Shown piece after piece: positions 16,360-23,675 of a stretch of DNA of 41,388 bases. Positions within the stretch are counted from its first letter, which is position 1; each line of letters begins with the position of its first letter. Position numbers and translations under genes: made by a program. The notes under the pieces were generated by a model that did not search any database, had not been told where the DNA came from, and saw only the letters and a list, made by a program, of their open reading frames with translations. This DNA is from Flavobacteriales bacterium BRH_c54 (lineage in GTDB: Bacteria; Bacteroidota; Bacteroidia; Flavobacteriales_E; Vicingaceae), in contig LADZ01000069.1 of assembly GCA_000961845.1 (NCBI GenBank), positions 1 to 41,388 of the forward strand, given 5' to 3'.

Positions 16360-16713
16360 ATGTATTCAAAAGAAATAATAAAAGGCACATTAAAACCCAT
16401 TATCCTTAAATTGTTAGAACAAGAAGGAAGAATGTATGGGTATGAAATTACCAGTAAGGTAAAAGTATTAACGCAAGGTAAAATTCAAATTACTGAAGGA
16501 GCTTTATATCCGCTGCTACATAAATTAGAAGCAGAAGGAATAGTAATTACCGAACAGGAGAATATTGGTAAAAGAATAAGAAAATACTATTTACTAACTC
16601 CCGAAGGTAAAAATTTAGCAACCGCAGCAATTGATGAGTTTTTAGATTTTATGATTACCACTAAATCTATTTTAGACCCAACAGCTAATATTAGTTATGG
16701 CAACGCTAAGTGA
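16360..16713 (+). CDS. PadR-family transcriptional regulator
   Basis: A 117-residue winged-helix regulator. The start is ATG 16360 (MYSKEIIKGTLKPIILKLL), the canonical family N-terminus; the frame extends to 16345 but that ATG lies within the -7 box. The recognition region is YGYEITSKVKVLTQGKIQIT followed by EGALYPLLHKLEAEG, and the wing is KRIRKYYLLTPEGK. Its 3' end overlaps the next gene by 17 nt, so the pair is translationally coupled, a common arrangement for PadR with a membrane-protein partner. It probably represses its own operon through the inverted repeat at 16328-16352. Confidence 0.92.
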   Translation: MYSKEIIKGTLKPIILKLLEQEGRMYGYEITSKVKVLTQGKIQITEGALYPLLHKLEAEGIVITEQENIGKRIRKYYLLTPEGKNLATAAIDEFLDFMITTKSILDPTANISYGNAK

Positions 16714-17428
16714 ACAACAAATAGACAAAATTTTTGATTTGATTGTAGATAATGGCGTAAGCTATGAATCGCTTCAAGTTGATTTGTTAGACCATGTCTG
16801 TTGCATGGTAGAACAAAAAATGGATGAAGGCAAATCTTTTGGCGATTCATTAAAATTAGCCTTGCAAGAATTTGGTTATAAACACTTTTCAGAAATACAA
16901 GAAGCAACTATCTATTTATTAACCTTAAAACAAAGAAAAATGAAAAAAACAACAGGAATTATCGGAATTATTTCATCACTTTTAGTTATTGGTGGTGTAT
17001 TTTTAAAAATTAATCACATGCCTGGAGCAGGAATAACATTGGTGATTGGCTTAGTGCTAATAGGCATAATAGTTTTCCCCTTAATGGCTACATTAGACAT
17101 TAATAATGCTAGTGGAAAAATGAAAAAAGTAACCGCCTCAATAGGTTATTTGGCAGCAATTTTATTAAGTATAGCCACACTTTTTAAAATTATGCATTGG
17201 CCGGGAGCTACAATTACATATTATTCAGGATTAATTTTATTGGTATTTGTGTTTATCCCTTTATTTACCATTAAAAACTATAAAACAGCCGAGAATAAAA
17301 TCATGGCAATAGCTAAATCAACACTTATTTTAGCAGGGGTAGTTATTTTTTGGGGATTAATGCCTACAGGCGATGTTTCTCATCTTGAGAAAACACATAA
17401 ATCTTACCATCAACATGTAAGTAAATAA
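16697..17428 (+). CDS. GldL-like HWPGA membrane protein
   Basis: A 243-residue protein. Residues 1-80 are a soluble helical domain (YESLQVDLLDHVCCMVEQKM, then ALQEFGYKHFSEIQEATIYL) resembling the domain found in PadR-linked HAAS/DUF1700 proteins. Residues 85-230 hold five hydrophobic segments with two copies of a GldL-type motif: FLKINHMPGAGITL and FKIMHWPGATITYY. GldL is the inner-membrane part of the gliding/T9SS motor, but here the C-terminal cytoplasmic region of GldL is missing, and no GldM partner follows. It is best called a GldL-N-like membrane protein of unknown function, co-expressed with PadR. Confidence 0.82.
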   Translation: MATLSEQQIDKIFDLIVDNGVSYESLQVDLLDHVCCMVEQKMDEGKSFGDSLKLALQEFGYKHFSEIQEATIYLLTLKQRKMKKTTGIIGIISSLLVIGGVFLKINHMPGAGITLVIGLVLIGIIVFPLMATLDINNASGKMKKVTASIGYLAAILLSIATLFKIMHWPGATITYYSGLILLVFVFIPLFTIKNYKTAENKIMAIAKSTLILAGVVIFWGLMPTGDVSHLEKTHKSYHQHVSK

Positions 17429-17460
17429 CTTAAAATTTTTCATAGTTTTATTTTGAGAAA

Positions 17461-17489
17461 CGAACTGTTTTATACGGTTCGTTTTTTTA
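17461..17489 (+). terminator. Rho-independent terminator
   Basis: CGAACTG (17461-17467) pairs with CGGTTCG (17475-17481) around the loop TTTTATA, followed by seven T. It ends the PadR operon. A near-copy stands at 18520-18549. Confidence 0.85.
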
Positions 17490-17523
17490 TTTATATACAA
17501 TAATTTGGCATATACATTTTAGT

Positions 17524-17531
17524 TAATTTTG
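17524..17531 (+). promoter_or_regulatory. -7 promoter box
   Basis: TAATTTTG matches TAnnTTTG; TTTG at 17504-17507 lies 16 nt upstream as a possible -33 box. It indicates that the downstream gene starts at ATG 17555 and not at the GTG within the box. Confidence 0.6.
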
Positions 17532-17554
17532 TGCATGTATTTTTTTACAATACA

Positions 17555-17926
17555 ATGCAAAAATTAACTCAACATATACTGTTTACCCTACTCATAACAG
17601 TTTATTGTTTTTCGGTTAGTTGGTATGGACAAGGTGCGAGTTACGAAAAAATAACCTATCAAATTACGGACGCTAATAAAGCTGATTTAAATGCTGCTCA
17701 TTTTAAAGTTGATCTTTATACTAGTCCTGCTTCTCAGAATTCTACTATAAACTTAAGCTCTTTAGCGTCTTTTTATAAAGAAGTCTTTTCGGAAGATGAG
17801 TTTGCTGAGCTAACTAATAATCAAATTCAGAACGATAAGTATTATAGTTATCTTAGGTTTTCTTATTCTTTTGTTACACTATTTAGTGTAGCCGATATCA
17901 TCTTTCCTTTTCATTGTTTCTGGTAA
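17555..17926 (+). CDS. Small exported hypothetical protein
   Basis: A 124-residue protein with its own promoter at 17524-17531. Residues 1-26 look like a signal peptide or anchor (MQKLTQHILFTLLITVYCFS). The rest is hydrophilic with a hydrophobic C-terminal stretch ending SVADIIFPFHCFW, which could be membrane-associated. I recognise no domain. It is bracketed, together with the next gene, by two similar terminators (17461 and 18520), suggesting a small two-gene unit. Codon use matches the neighbours. Confidence 0.6.
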   Translation: MQKLTQHILFTLLITVYCFSVSWYGQGASYEKITYQITDANKADLNAAHFKVDLYTSPASQNSTINLSSLASFYKEVFSEDEFAELTNNQIQNDKYYSYLRFSYSFVTLFSVADIIFPFHCFW

Positions 17927-18019
17927 ACATCCATTTTTTTGTTGCAACGCAACTAATTTAATTTCAGCATATTGATGTTTTTTCAATGTGCAATTATTCA
18001 ATATTTAAATTTTAAAAAA

Positions 18020-18493
18020 ATGGATTTAGGAGTCGCTTTAGTAGGAGCTTTAGTTATTGTTGCCTGCATATTGCCTTTTATTATAATGTATAAAACAAAA
18101 AAATACAAAGAAGAACAATTATTAGAAGAATTAAAAAATACAGCTAGTGAAAAAGGATTTTTGCTGACCAACTACGAAGTCAGCGGAGATTTAGCTATAG
18201 GAATAGATAAAACTAGTAATGTTTTTTGTTTTTGTAAAAATGTTAGAGATAATAAGTCGCAAGAATTTATTCGTTTAAATGAGGTAAAAAAATGTAGTTT
18301 AATCAACCTCAAAAATTCAACCGGTAGTCAGTCTATTATCGACAAACTAGCGTTGTCTTTTGAATTTAAAACTAAAACCAACCCAAGTATTTCTGTTGTG
18401 TTTTACGATTCAGAACAACAATTACAGTTGAGTAAAGAGCTGCAATTAATTGAAAAATGGTATAGTATCATTAATCAAAAAATTAAAGCGTAA
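18020..18493 (+). CDS. Single-pass membrane protein, unknown
   Basis: A 157-residue protein. The start is ATG 18020 (MDLGVALVGALVIVACILPF), preferred to a TTG 48 nt upstream because it places one TM helix (residues 3-25) at the N-terminus. The remaining 130 residues form a cytoplasmic alpha/beta domain (KNTASEKGFLLTNYEVSGDL, then AIGIDKTSNVFCFCKN, ending IEKWYSIINQKIKA). The pattern is reminiscent of small PH-like domains in Bacteroidota, which is a guess. Its own terminator follows at 18520-18549. Confidence 0.72.
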   Translation: MDLGVALVGALVIVACILPFIIMYKTKKYKEEQLLEELKNTASEKGFLLTNYEVSGDLAIGIDKTSNVFCFCKNVRDNKSQEFIRLNEVKKCSLINLKNSTGSQSIIDKLALSFEFKTKTNPSISVVFYDSEQQLQLSKELQLIEKWYSIINQKIKA

Positions 18494-18519
18494 TTAGTTA
18501 AGTATTTTTATTTTGAGAA

Positions 18520-18549
18520 GCGGACTGTTTTATACAGTTCGCTTTTTTT
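18520..18549 (+). terminator. Rho-independent terminator, copy of the one at 17461
   Basis: GCGGACTG (18520-18527) pairs with CAGTTCGC (18535-18542) around the same TTTTATA loop, followed by seven T. The upstream flank TTTATTTTGAGAA is identical in both. Base changes between the copies preserve pairing. Confidence 0.85.
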
Positions 18550-18558
18550 ATTTTTGTC

Positions 18559-18585
18559 TGTAACTTTTAGAGATGCTCGAGCGTC
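18559..18585 (+). promoter_or_regulatory. ECF-type promoter before the sigma gene
   Basis: TGTAAC (18559-18564) and CGTC (18582-18585) with a 17-nt spacer match the -35/-10 pattern of ECF sigma factors (for example the Bacillus SigX/SigW/SigM group). The same pair with the same spacing stands at 20098-20124. Autoregulation by the sigma factor encoded next is inferred. Confidence 0.7.
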
Positions 18586-18611
18586 CTACTTAAAAATAAC
18601 AAAACCTTGCT

Positions 18612-19097
18612 TTGACAATAAGCCAATTTAATAAGTGTGTTGATGATTATTCCGATAATCTTTATCGCTTTGTGTTGAAAAACATTAAGGATGAAGAAAA
18701 GGCGAAAGATATTATTCAAGATACCTTTGAAAAGTTTTGGCATAAAAAAGATGATGTTCAGCCGGGGAAAGAAAAATCATATCTATTTACTATTGCCTAC
18801 CATGCTTTTATAGATCAGACCAGAAAAGACAAAAAAATGGGCAGTTTTAAGGAAGTTAAAGAAGAAGATTTTTTTGAAAATTCTCATTACAGCGATTTGC
18901 AAGAAGTATTACATCAAGCTATTAATCAGCTTCCGGAAGACCAAAAAGCAGTGATTATGCTTAGAGATTACGAAGGTTATGCGTATGATGAAATTGCTGA
19001 AATTGCAGGGTTGTCAGAATCGCAGGTTAAAGTTTACATTTTTAGAGGAAGAAAGTTTTTACAACAATATTTAGGAAGTATAGAACAAGTTTTATGA
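18612..19097 (+). CDS. ECF RNA polymerase sigma factor
   Basis: A 161-residue sigma-70-family ECF factor. Region 2 covers about 10-75 (YRFVLKNIKDEEKAKDIIQD, TFEKFWHKK, SYLFTIAYHAFIDQTRK). Region 4 covers about 100-152 (INQLPEDQKAVIMLRDYEGY, YDEIAEIAGLSESQVKVYIF). The start codon is TTG 18612, giving TISQFNKCVDDYSDNLYRF, the usual N-terminus in Flavobacteria; no ATG is available. The stop overlaps the start of the next gene by 4 nt (ATGA), coupling it to the anti-sigma-like protein. An ECF promoter lies 26 bp before the start codon. Confidence 0.93.
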   Translation: MTISQFNKCVDDYSDNLYRFVLKNIKDEEKAKDIIQDTFEKFWHKKDDVQPGKEKSYLFTIAYHAFIDQTRKDKKMGSFKEVKEEDFFENSHYSDLQEVLHQAINQLPEDQKAVIMLRDYEGYAYDEIAEIAGLSESQVKVYIFRGRKFLQQYLGSIEQVL

Positions 19098-20086
19098 GCA
19101 ACATAAACAGATATAATTACGAAGCCTTTTTGCTCGATTATTTAGAGCAGAACTTATCGCCAAGCATGATGGCTGAGCTGATGGTGTTTTTGGAGCAAAA
19201 CCCTGATTTAAAAGAGGAGTTTGATGAGCTACAAGCTTTTGAAATACTTGAGCCTACTTCCGTTCGATTTGATAATAAAGCAACGCTAAAAAAAGATGCC
19301 TTAGATAATTTAATGATTGCCGAAATAGAAGGAATAAATACTTCTCAGGAAACAAAAACATTAAAACACATTTTAAAAGCAGATAAAACTGCAAAAAATG
19401 ATTTTACGCTTTTTCAGCAAACGAAATTAAAAGCTAAAAAAGTCATTTTTGAAGATAAAAACGTACTAAAAAAAGAAGCGGTTATTATTCCACTAAGATG
19501 GTGGACAAATGCTGCCGCTGCGGTTTTAATTATGGCTTTTTTAATTCAAGGATTAGATGAAGGTTCAACCGTAGATAATCAATTTCAAATGGCAACTTTT
19601 AATCCAGTGTCTATCACTAAAGAAGTGTTTACCATAAAAGAAACTACGCACAAACCAACTATATTAACGACTCACCCTATTAAACTAAAATCGAAGAAAG
19701 TTGTTGAAGAAAACACAACTACTACCCCTGATGAAAAACTAAATATCACTGAACAATTAGCCGTAAATCATATTACCGAAAAAGACAGTATTGTCATTTT
19801 ACCAACGGTGCTAAAAAAAGAAGAAAAAGTATTAGCAAATAACATTAAAGAGCAAGCTCCAGTTTTAACCATTGGCGGATTTCTGAAAAAAGAAGCTTCC
19901 AAAAAAATTCTTCAGGAGGAAACTACCAGTACAAAACAGTCATTAGAAGTAGTTGTTGCTGATTTAGCTGTAAAAGTTGCCGGTAAAAAAGGCGGAATGA
20001 AAAAGAATAAAAATGACGAAGGAGAGGTTAAAGAATATGCTTTAAGTATAGGTAAATTCTCTATTTCAAGAAAAGTTAAAAATTAA
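19094..20086 (+). CDS. Anti-sigma-like single-pass membrane protein
   Basis: A 330-residue protein translationally coupled to the ECF sigma gene. The N-terminus (YNYEAFLLDYLEQNLSPSMM, AELMVFLEQNPDLKEEFDEL) resembles anti-sigma N-domains but without zinc ligands. One TM helix lies around residues 137-155 (TNAAAAVLIMAFLIQG). Beyond it is a low-complexity Thr/Lys/Glu-rich extracytoplasmic region. The position, topology and N-terminal fold fit an anti-sigma factor of the sigma encoded upstream; no direct proof is visible. The following gene carries its own ECF promoter. Confidence 0.8.
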   Translation: MSNINRYNYEAFLLDYLEQNLSPSMMAELMVFLEQNPDLKEEFDELQAFEILEPTSVRFDNKATLKKDALDNLMIAEIEGINTSQETKTLKHILKADKTAKNDFTLFQQTKLKAKKVIFEDKNVLKKEAVIIPLRWWTNAAAAVLIMAFLIQGLDEGSTVDNQFQMATFNPVSITKEVFTIKETTHKPTILTTHPIKLKSKKVVEENTTTTPDEKLNITEQLAVNHITEKDSIVILPTVLKKEEKVLANNIKEQAPVLTIGGFLKKEASKKILQEETTSTKQSLEVVVADLAVKVAGKKGGMKKNKNDEGEVKEYALSIGKFSISRKVKN

Positions 20087-20097
20087 TTTTTCTGAGC

Positions 20098-20124
20098 TGT
20101 AACAAATAGATTGACTCAAGCGTC
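20098..20124 (+). promoter_or_regulatory. ECF-type promoter before the head-GIN gene
   Basis: TGTAAC (20098-20103) and CGTC (20121-20124) with a 17-nt spacer. The surrounding 32 bp share 22 positions with the promoter at 18558-18589. A leader of about 75 nt to ATG 20205 is predicted. Confidence 0.72.
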
Positions 20125-20204
20125 ACACTTTCAAAACGAATTAATTTTTTGAGATAGCTATCAAAAAAACAATATCAAACAAAACAAGTTAAAAATATAA
20201 ACAG

Positions 20205-21725
20205 ATGAACAATAGAATTTTAATAGCAGTGCTTAGTATGTTTTTCGTAACAACTGCTTTTGCACAAACAACAGAAAGAACGGTAGAAAGTTTTGATAAA
20301 ATCAACATTTCCTCTTCCTTAAGTGTAGTATTAATTGAAGCTGAAAACGAAAAGATTGAAATTATTGGGGTTCCTGAACAATACTTGGAAAACCTTATCA
20401 CCGAAACTAAAAATGGCACTCTAAACATTTATGTAAAAGCTAAAGTAAAAAGTGCCAGCGATATGCAGGTAAAAGTATATTATACTACTTTAAACAACAT
20501 TGAAGTGAGCGGTGCAGCAGGAGTGAAATCTCAAAATGATATTAATAGCGAAAATTTAGTAATCAACTCTAGTGGAGCAACAGAATTAGATTTTTCTATT
20601 AACGCTCAAGATGTTTCTTTAACTACCTCTGGAGCGAGTTCTGTAAAGCTTAAAGGCGTAACAAAAAACTTTACCGTTTCACTTTCGGGAGCTGCCGAAC
20701 TAAAAGCACAAGATTTTGAAGCTAAAAAGGTAGCGTTAACTACTTCCGGAGCGGCAGCTGTTAAGGTTTTTGCTGTTCAAGAAATATCAGGAGTACTTTC
20801 TGGAGTTTCTGAAGTAAAAATTTATGGAAATCCACCTATTAATAACCTTCAAAAATCAGGGTTGGCGGATATTAAAAATGGAAATAATGTTTCTATAACG
20901 CTTCCAAATGATACTTTAGGAGAAATCAACACCAAAAGTAAAAACGATACTACCAGAATTAAATGGGGTGGAACAATGGTATTAATTATTGATGATTCGG
21001 TTTCCATTAATAGACCTGTTAAAAAAAGACGTAACCATTGGGCTGGAATAGATTTAGGAATAAACGGTTTTGTAAATGCCAGCAATAGCTTAAACCTAAA
21101 TAATCCTGCCGGATTAGATACGAGTAATCCATCAAAAGTTACTCAATTTATGGAGTTAGATTACGCTAAATCTTGGACAGTAAGCATTAATTTCTATGAA
21201 CAATTTATAAAACTTTACCAGCATCATGTTGGTTTAGTTACAGGATTAGGAATAGAGTATAATAATTACGAGCTTAAACACAATGTTCAGTTAATTTCTA
21301 AAGGAGGAAGTTTTGTGCATGAAAATGTTACTCCGTATAATGAAAACTATACTTGGGGAGTAATTGATACCAGCATTAATTATTCTAAAAATAGGTTTAA
21401 AACCTTTTATATTAATGCTCCTTTGTTGTTAGAAATAAATACGGGACAACACAAAAACAAATCCTTTCATTTTGCAGCCGGAGCCATTGTGGGGTATAAA
21501 TTTACCACTAAAATGAAGTATAAATACAAAGAAGACGGAGATACTCAAAAATATAAAGACAATCAGGATTTTAACACGAACCCTTTTAGAGTGAGTTTAA
21601 CAACAAGAATTGGATATGGAAGATTGAACCTATTTGCAACGTATGGATTAACTCCATTATTCGAAAAAAATAGAGGTCCTGAATTGCATGCTTTCAGTGT
21701 TGGTGTAACTTTACTAGGGTTTTAA
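20205..21725 (+). CDS. Head-GIN (DUF2807) domain and beta-barrel envelope protein
   Basis: A 506-residue exported protein. Residues 1-21 are a signal peptide ending FAQ. Residues about 25-230 are a DUF2807 / putative autotransporter adhesin head-GIN domain with repeated SGAA- and SGAS-type turns (VSGAAGVKS, SSGATELDF, TSGASSVKL, LSGAAELKA, TSGAAAVKV), as in a right-handed beta-helix. Residues 280-506 look like an outer-membrane beta-barrel or porin-family domain with alternating hydrophobic strands and terminal VGVTLLGF. It has its own ECF promoter, so it is the probable main target of the sigma factor. A role in envelope stress or surface attachment is inferred. Confidence 0.85.
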   Translation: MNNRILIAVLSMFFVTTAFAQTTERTVESFDKINISSSLSVVLIEAENEKIEIIGVPEQYLENLITETKNGTLNIYVKAKVKSASDMQVKVYYTTLNNIEVSGAAGVKSQNDINSENLVINSSGATELDFSINAQDVSLTTSGASSVKLKGVTKNFTVSLSGAAELKAQDFEAKKVALTTSGAAAVKVFAVQEISGVLSGVSEVKIYGNPPINNLQKSGLADIKNGNNVSITLPNDTLGEINTKSKNDTTRIKWGGTMVLIIDDSVSINRPVKKRRNHWAGIDLGINGFVNASNSLNLNNPAGLDTSNPSKVTQFMELDYAKSWTVSINFYEQFIKLYQHHVGLVTGLGIEYNNYELKHNVQLISKGGSFVHENVTPYNENYTWGVIDTSINYSKNRFKTFYINAPLLLEINTGQHKNKSFHFAAGAIVGYKFTTKMKYKYKEDGDTQKYKDNQDFNTNPFRVSLTTRIGYGRLNLFATYGLTPLFEKNRGPELHAFSVGVTLLGF

Positions 21726-21765
21726 GTTAAACAAAAAAACAAAAAAAAATAATTTTTATAAATAT

Positions 21766-21797
21766 TTTGAATATTTAAACAAATATGCGTTACTTTG
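21766..21797 (+). promoter_or_regulatory. Promoter of rpmB
   Basis: TTTG (21766-21769), a 21-nt spacer and TACTTTG (21791-21797), a common Bacteroidota variant of the -7 box. It lies 29 bp before the rpmB start. Confidence 0.6.
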
Positions 21798-21825
21798 CCG
21801 TCCTTAAAAATTAAAGCCAAAAGAA

Positions 21826-22059
21826 ATGTCTAGAGTTTGTCAAATAACAGGAAAAAGTGTGATTACAGGTAATAATGTTTCTCACTCTAAAAGAAGAACT
21901 AAAAGAAAATTTTTACCGAATTTATTCGTTAAGAAATTTTATTTAGAAGAAGAAGATTTGTGGATATCTTTAAAAGTATCTGCTGCGGGTCTAAGAACCA
22001 TTGATAAAATTGGTATTAGAGCAGCTCTTATAAAAGCACAACAAAAAGGAATTATTTAA
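21826..22059 (+). CDS. rpmB: 50S ribosomal protein L28
   Basis: A 77-residue ribosomal protein of the large subunit. It starts [20 protein letters not shown] and continues [20 protein letters not shown], the conserved L28 N-terminus; it ends with the helix [19 protein letters not shown]. The CxxC zinc motif of some L28 proteins is absent (C-minus form). In most Bacteroidota rpmB is followed by rpmG and a DUF4295 gene; here it stands alone with its own terminator at 22090-22122. Confidence 0.97.
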   Translation: MSRVCQITGKSVITGNNVSHSKRRTKRKFLPNLFVKKFYLEEEDLWISLKVSAAGLRTIDKIGIRAALIKAQQKGII

Positions 22060-22089
22060 TTTTATAAAAAATCCTTTATTGATATTAAA

Positions 22090-22122
22090 AACGTTGTTAC
22101 TTTAGTAGCAACGTTTTTTTTT
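22090..22122 (+). terminator. Rho-independent terminator after rpmB
   Basis: AACGTTGTTAC (22090-22100) pairs with GTAGCAACGTT (22105-22115) around TTTA; 11 pairs including one G-U, followed by a run of T to 22122. Confidence 0.9.
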
Positions 22123-22182
22123 GCTAAACTTTAGGCTCAATTGTTGAATATTTTTATATTCCATTTAATTAGACTATTAACT

Positions 22183-23610
22183 ATGAAAATACTTCCTTTT
22201 CTTTTTATTCTGATTTCGTTCAATATGCTTGTCGCCCAAGAAATCCCTAATAATATCGATTTGCCAAAACAGCAAGAAGAACAATATGCTTATGATGAAG
22301 ATTTGCTTCCGGCTGAATTTTTTGCTAAAAATCGTCAAGCACTTAGAAAGCAAATGCCTAATAATTCTGTTGCTATATTTTTTGCCAATCCGGTAAGAAA
22401 CCGTGCTAATGATGTAGATTTTGAATACCATCAAGACCCTAATTTTTATTATTTAACAGGACTAAGAGAACCTCATGCGGTGCTTATTATATTTAAAGAA
22501 GAACAAACTTTTGGCAATGAAGTAACCACCGATGAGATTATTTTTCTTCAAAAAAGAGATAAATCTAATGAAGTATGGACAGGCAAAAGATTAGGCGTAA
22601 AAGGAGCAACCGAATTTCTAGAAATAAGAACCGCTTACGAAGGTTCAGATTTTTCAAGCTTTGAAGCCGAATTTGAAACATTCGAGCATATTTTGGCTTT
22701 TCCCTTACCACAAGATGTAAGAAATACGAAAGAAACGGACGATTTAGCTTCTCTTATTCAGCAGTTTGAAATGAAAACCAAAACAGCGAGCGACCAAATT
22801 GATAATATGAAGCTAGTCACTATCATGTCTTCGTTAAGACAAATAAAATCTGAAAAAGAAATTGCTTTGTTACGTAAAGCCATTGATATTACTTGCGATG
22901 CACAAATTGAACTGATGAAAAACTTGAAACCCGGCATGAAAGAATATCAGTCGGAAGCTATTATTGAATATTTTTTTAAGAAAAACGGAGCCGAACATCC
23001 CGGATTTCCATCCATTTTAGGAAGTGGCGAAAACTCTTGTGTGTTGCATTATACTACCAACCGAAAAATGTTAGGCGAAAATGATTTATTGGTCAGCGAT
23101 GTTGGTGCTGAATACAGAGGATATACGGCTGATGTTACTCGAACTATTCCTGCCAAGGGGAAGTTCTCTGAAGAACAAAAAATTATTTATAATACCGTTT
23201 TAGCAGCTCAAGAAGCAGCTATTAAAGCCTGTGTGAAAGGTAATAAGTTTTGGGATCCACACAACATTGCTACGGAAATAATCGCGACCAAATTGGTTGA
23301 ACTAGGTATTATTGAAAAAAAATATCAGGTAAGAAAATACTTTATGCACGGTACTTCACATTATTTAGGGTTAGATGTGCATGATGCTGGTTTGTACGGA
23401 CCACTTACGCCCGGAAATGTGATTACGGTTGAACCTGGAATTTATATTCCTGAAGGTTCGGATTGCGACCCAAAATGGTGGAACATTGGTGTTAGAATTG
23501 AAGATGATATTTTAATTACCGATGGTGAACCGGAAAATCTTTCTGCAAAAGCTCCTCGAAAAATTGAAGAAATTGAAGCGTTAATGCAACAAAAAAGTAC
23601 GCTTGAATAA
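22183..23610 (+). CDS. Exported aminopeptidase P (Xaa-Pro aminopeptidase)
   Basis: A 475-residue M24B metallopeptidase that removes N-terminal residues preceding proline. The start is ATG 22183, which yields a clean signal peptide (MKILPFLFILISFNMLVAQ); an upstream TTG would add 14 unlikely residues. The N-terminal AMP_N domain covers about 40-180 and the pita-bread domain about 225-455. Dimetal ligands are D306 and D317 (SDVGAEYRGYTADVTRT), H393 (GTSHYLG), E417 (VEPGIY) and E440 (RIEDD). All are present, so it should be active, in the periplasm or secreted. Monocistronic, ending before the promoter of the polyprenyl synthase gene. Confidence 0.94.
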   Translation: MKILPFLFILISFNMLVAQEIPNNIDLPKQQEEQYAYDEDLLPAEFFAKNRQALRKQMPNNSVAIFFANPVRNRANDVDFEYHQDPNFYYLTGLREPHAVLIIFKEEQTFGNEVTTDEIIFLQKRDKSNEVWTGKRLGVKGATEFLEIRTAYEGSDFSSFEAEFETFEHILAFPLPQDVRNTKETDDLASLIQQFEMKTKTASDQIDNMKLVTIMSSLRQIKSEKEIALLRKAIDITCDAQIELMKNLKPGMKEYQSEAIIEYFFKKNGAEHPGFPSILGSGENSCVLHYTTNRKMLGENDLLVSDVGAEYRGYTADVTRTIPAKGKFSEEQKIIYNTVLAAQEAAIKACVKGNKFWDPHNIATEIIATKLVELGIIEKKYQVRKYFMHGTSHYLGLDVHDAGLYGPLTPGNVITVEPGIYIPEGSDCDPKWWNIGVRIEDDILITDGEPENLSAKAPRKIEEIEALMQQKSTLE

Positions 23611-23645
23611 TCCCTATTTTTCATGCTGACTTGTGCAATAATCTG

Positions 23646-23653
23646 TAATTTTG
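23646..23653 (+). promoter_or_regulatory. -7 promoter box
   Basis: TAATTTTG, a full TAnnTTTG match, 22 nt before the TTG start at 23676. Confidence 0.6.
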
Positions 23654-23675
23654 TTCCAAAATAACTTTCCAAAAA

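Noticed and set aside
17927-18019. Extended start of the single-pass membrane protein at TTG 17972, and the GTTGC-aac-GCAAC hairpin nearby
   Set aside because: The extension places 16 odd residues before the TM helix. The hairpin has only 5 pairs and no T-tract after it, so it is not called as terminator.
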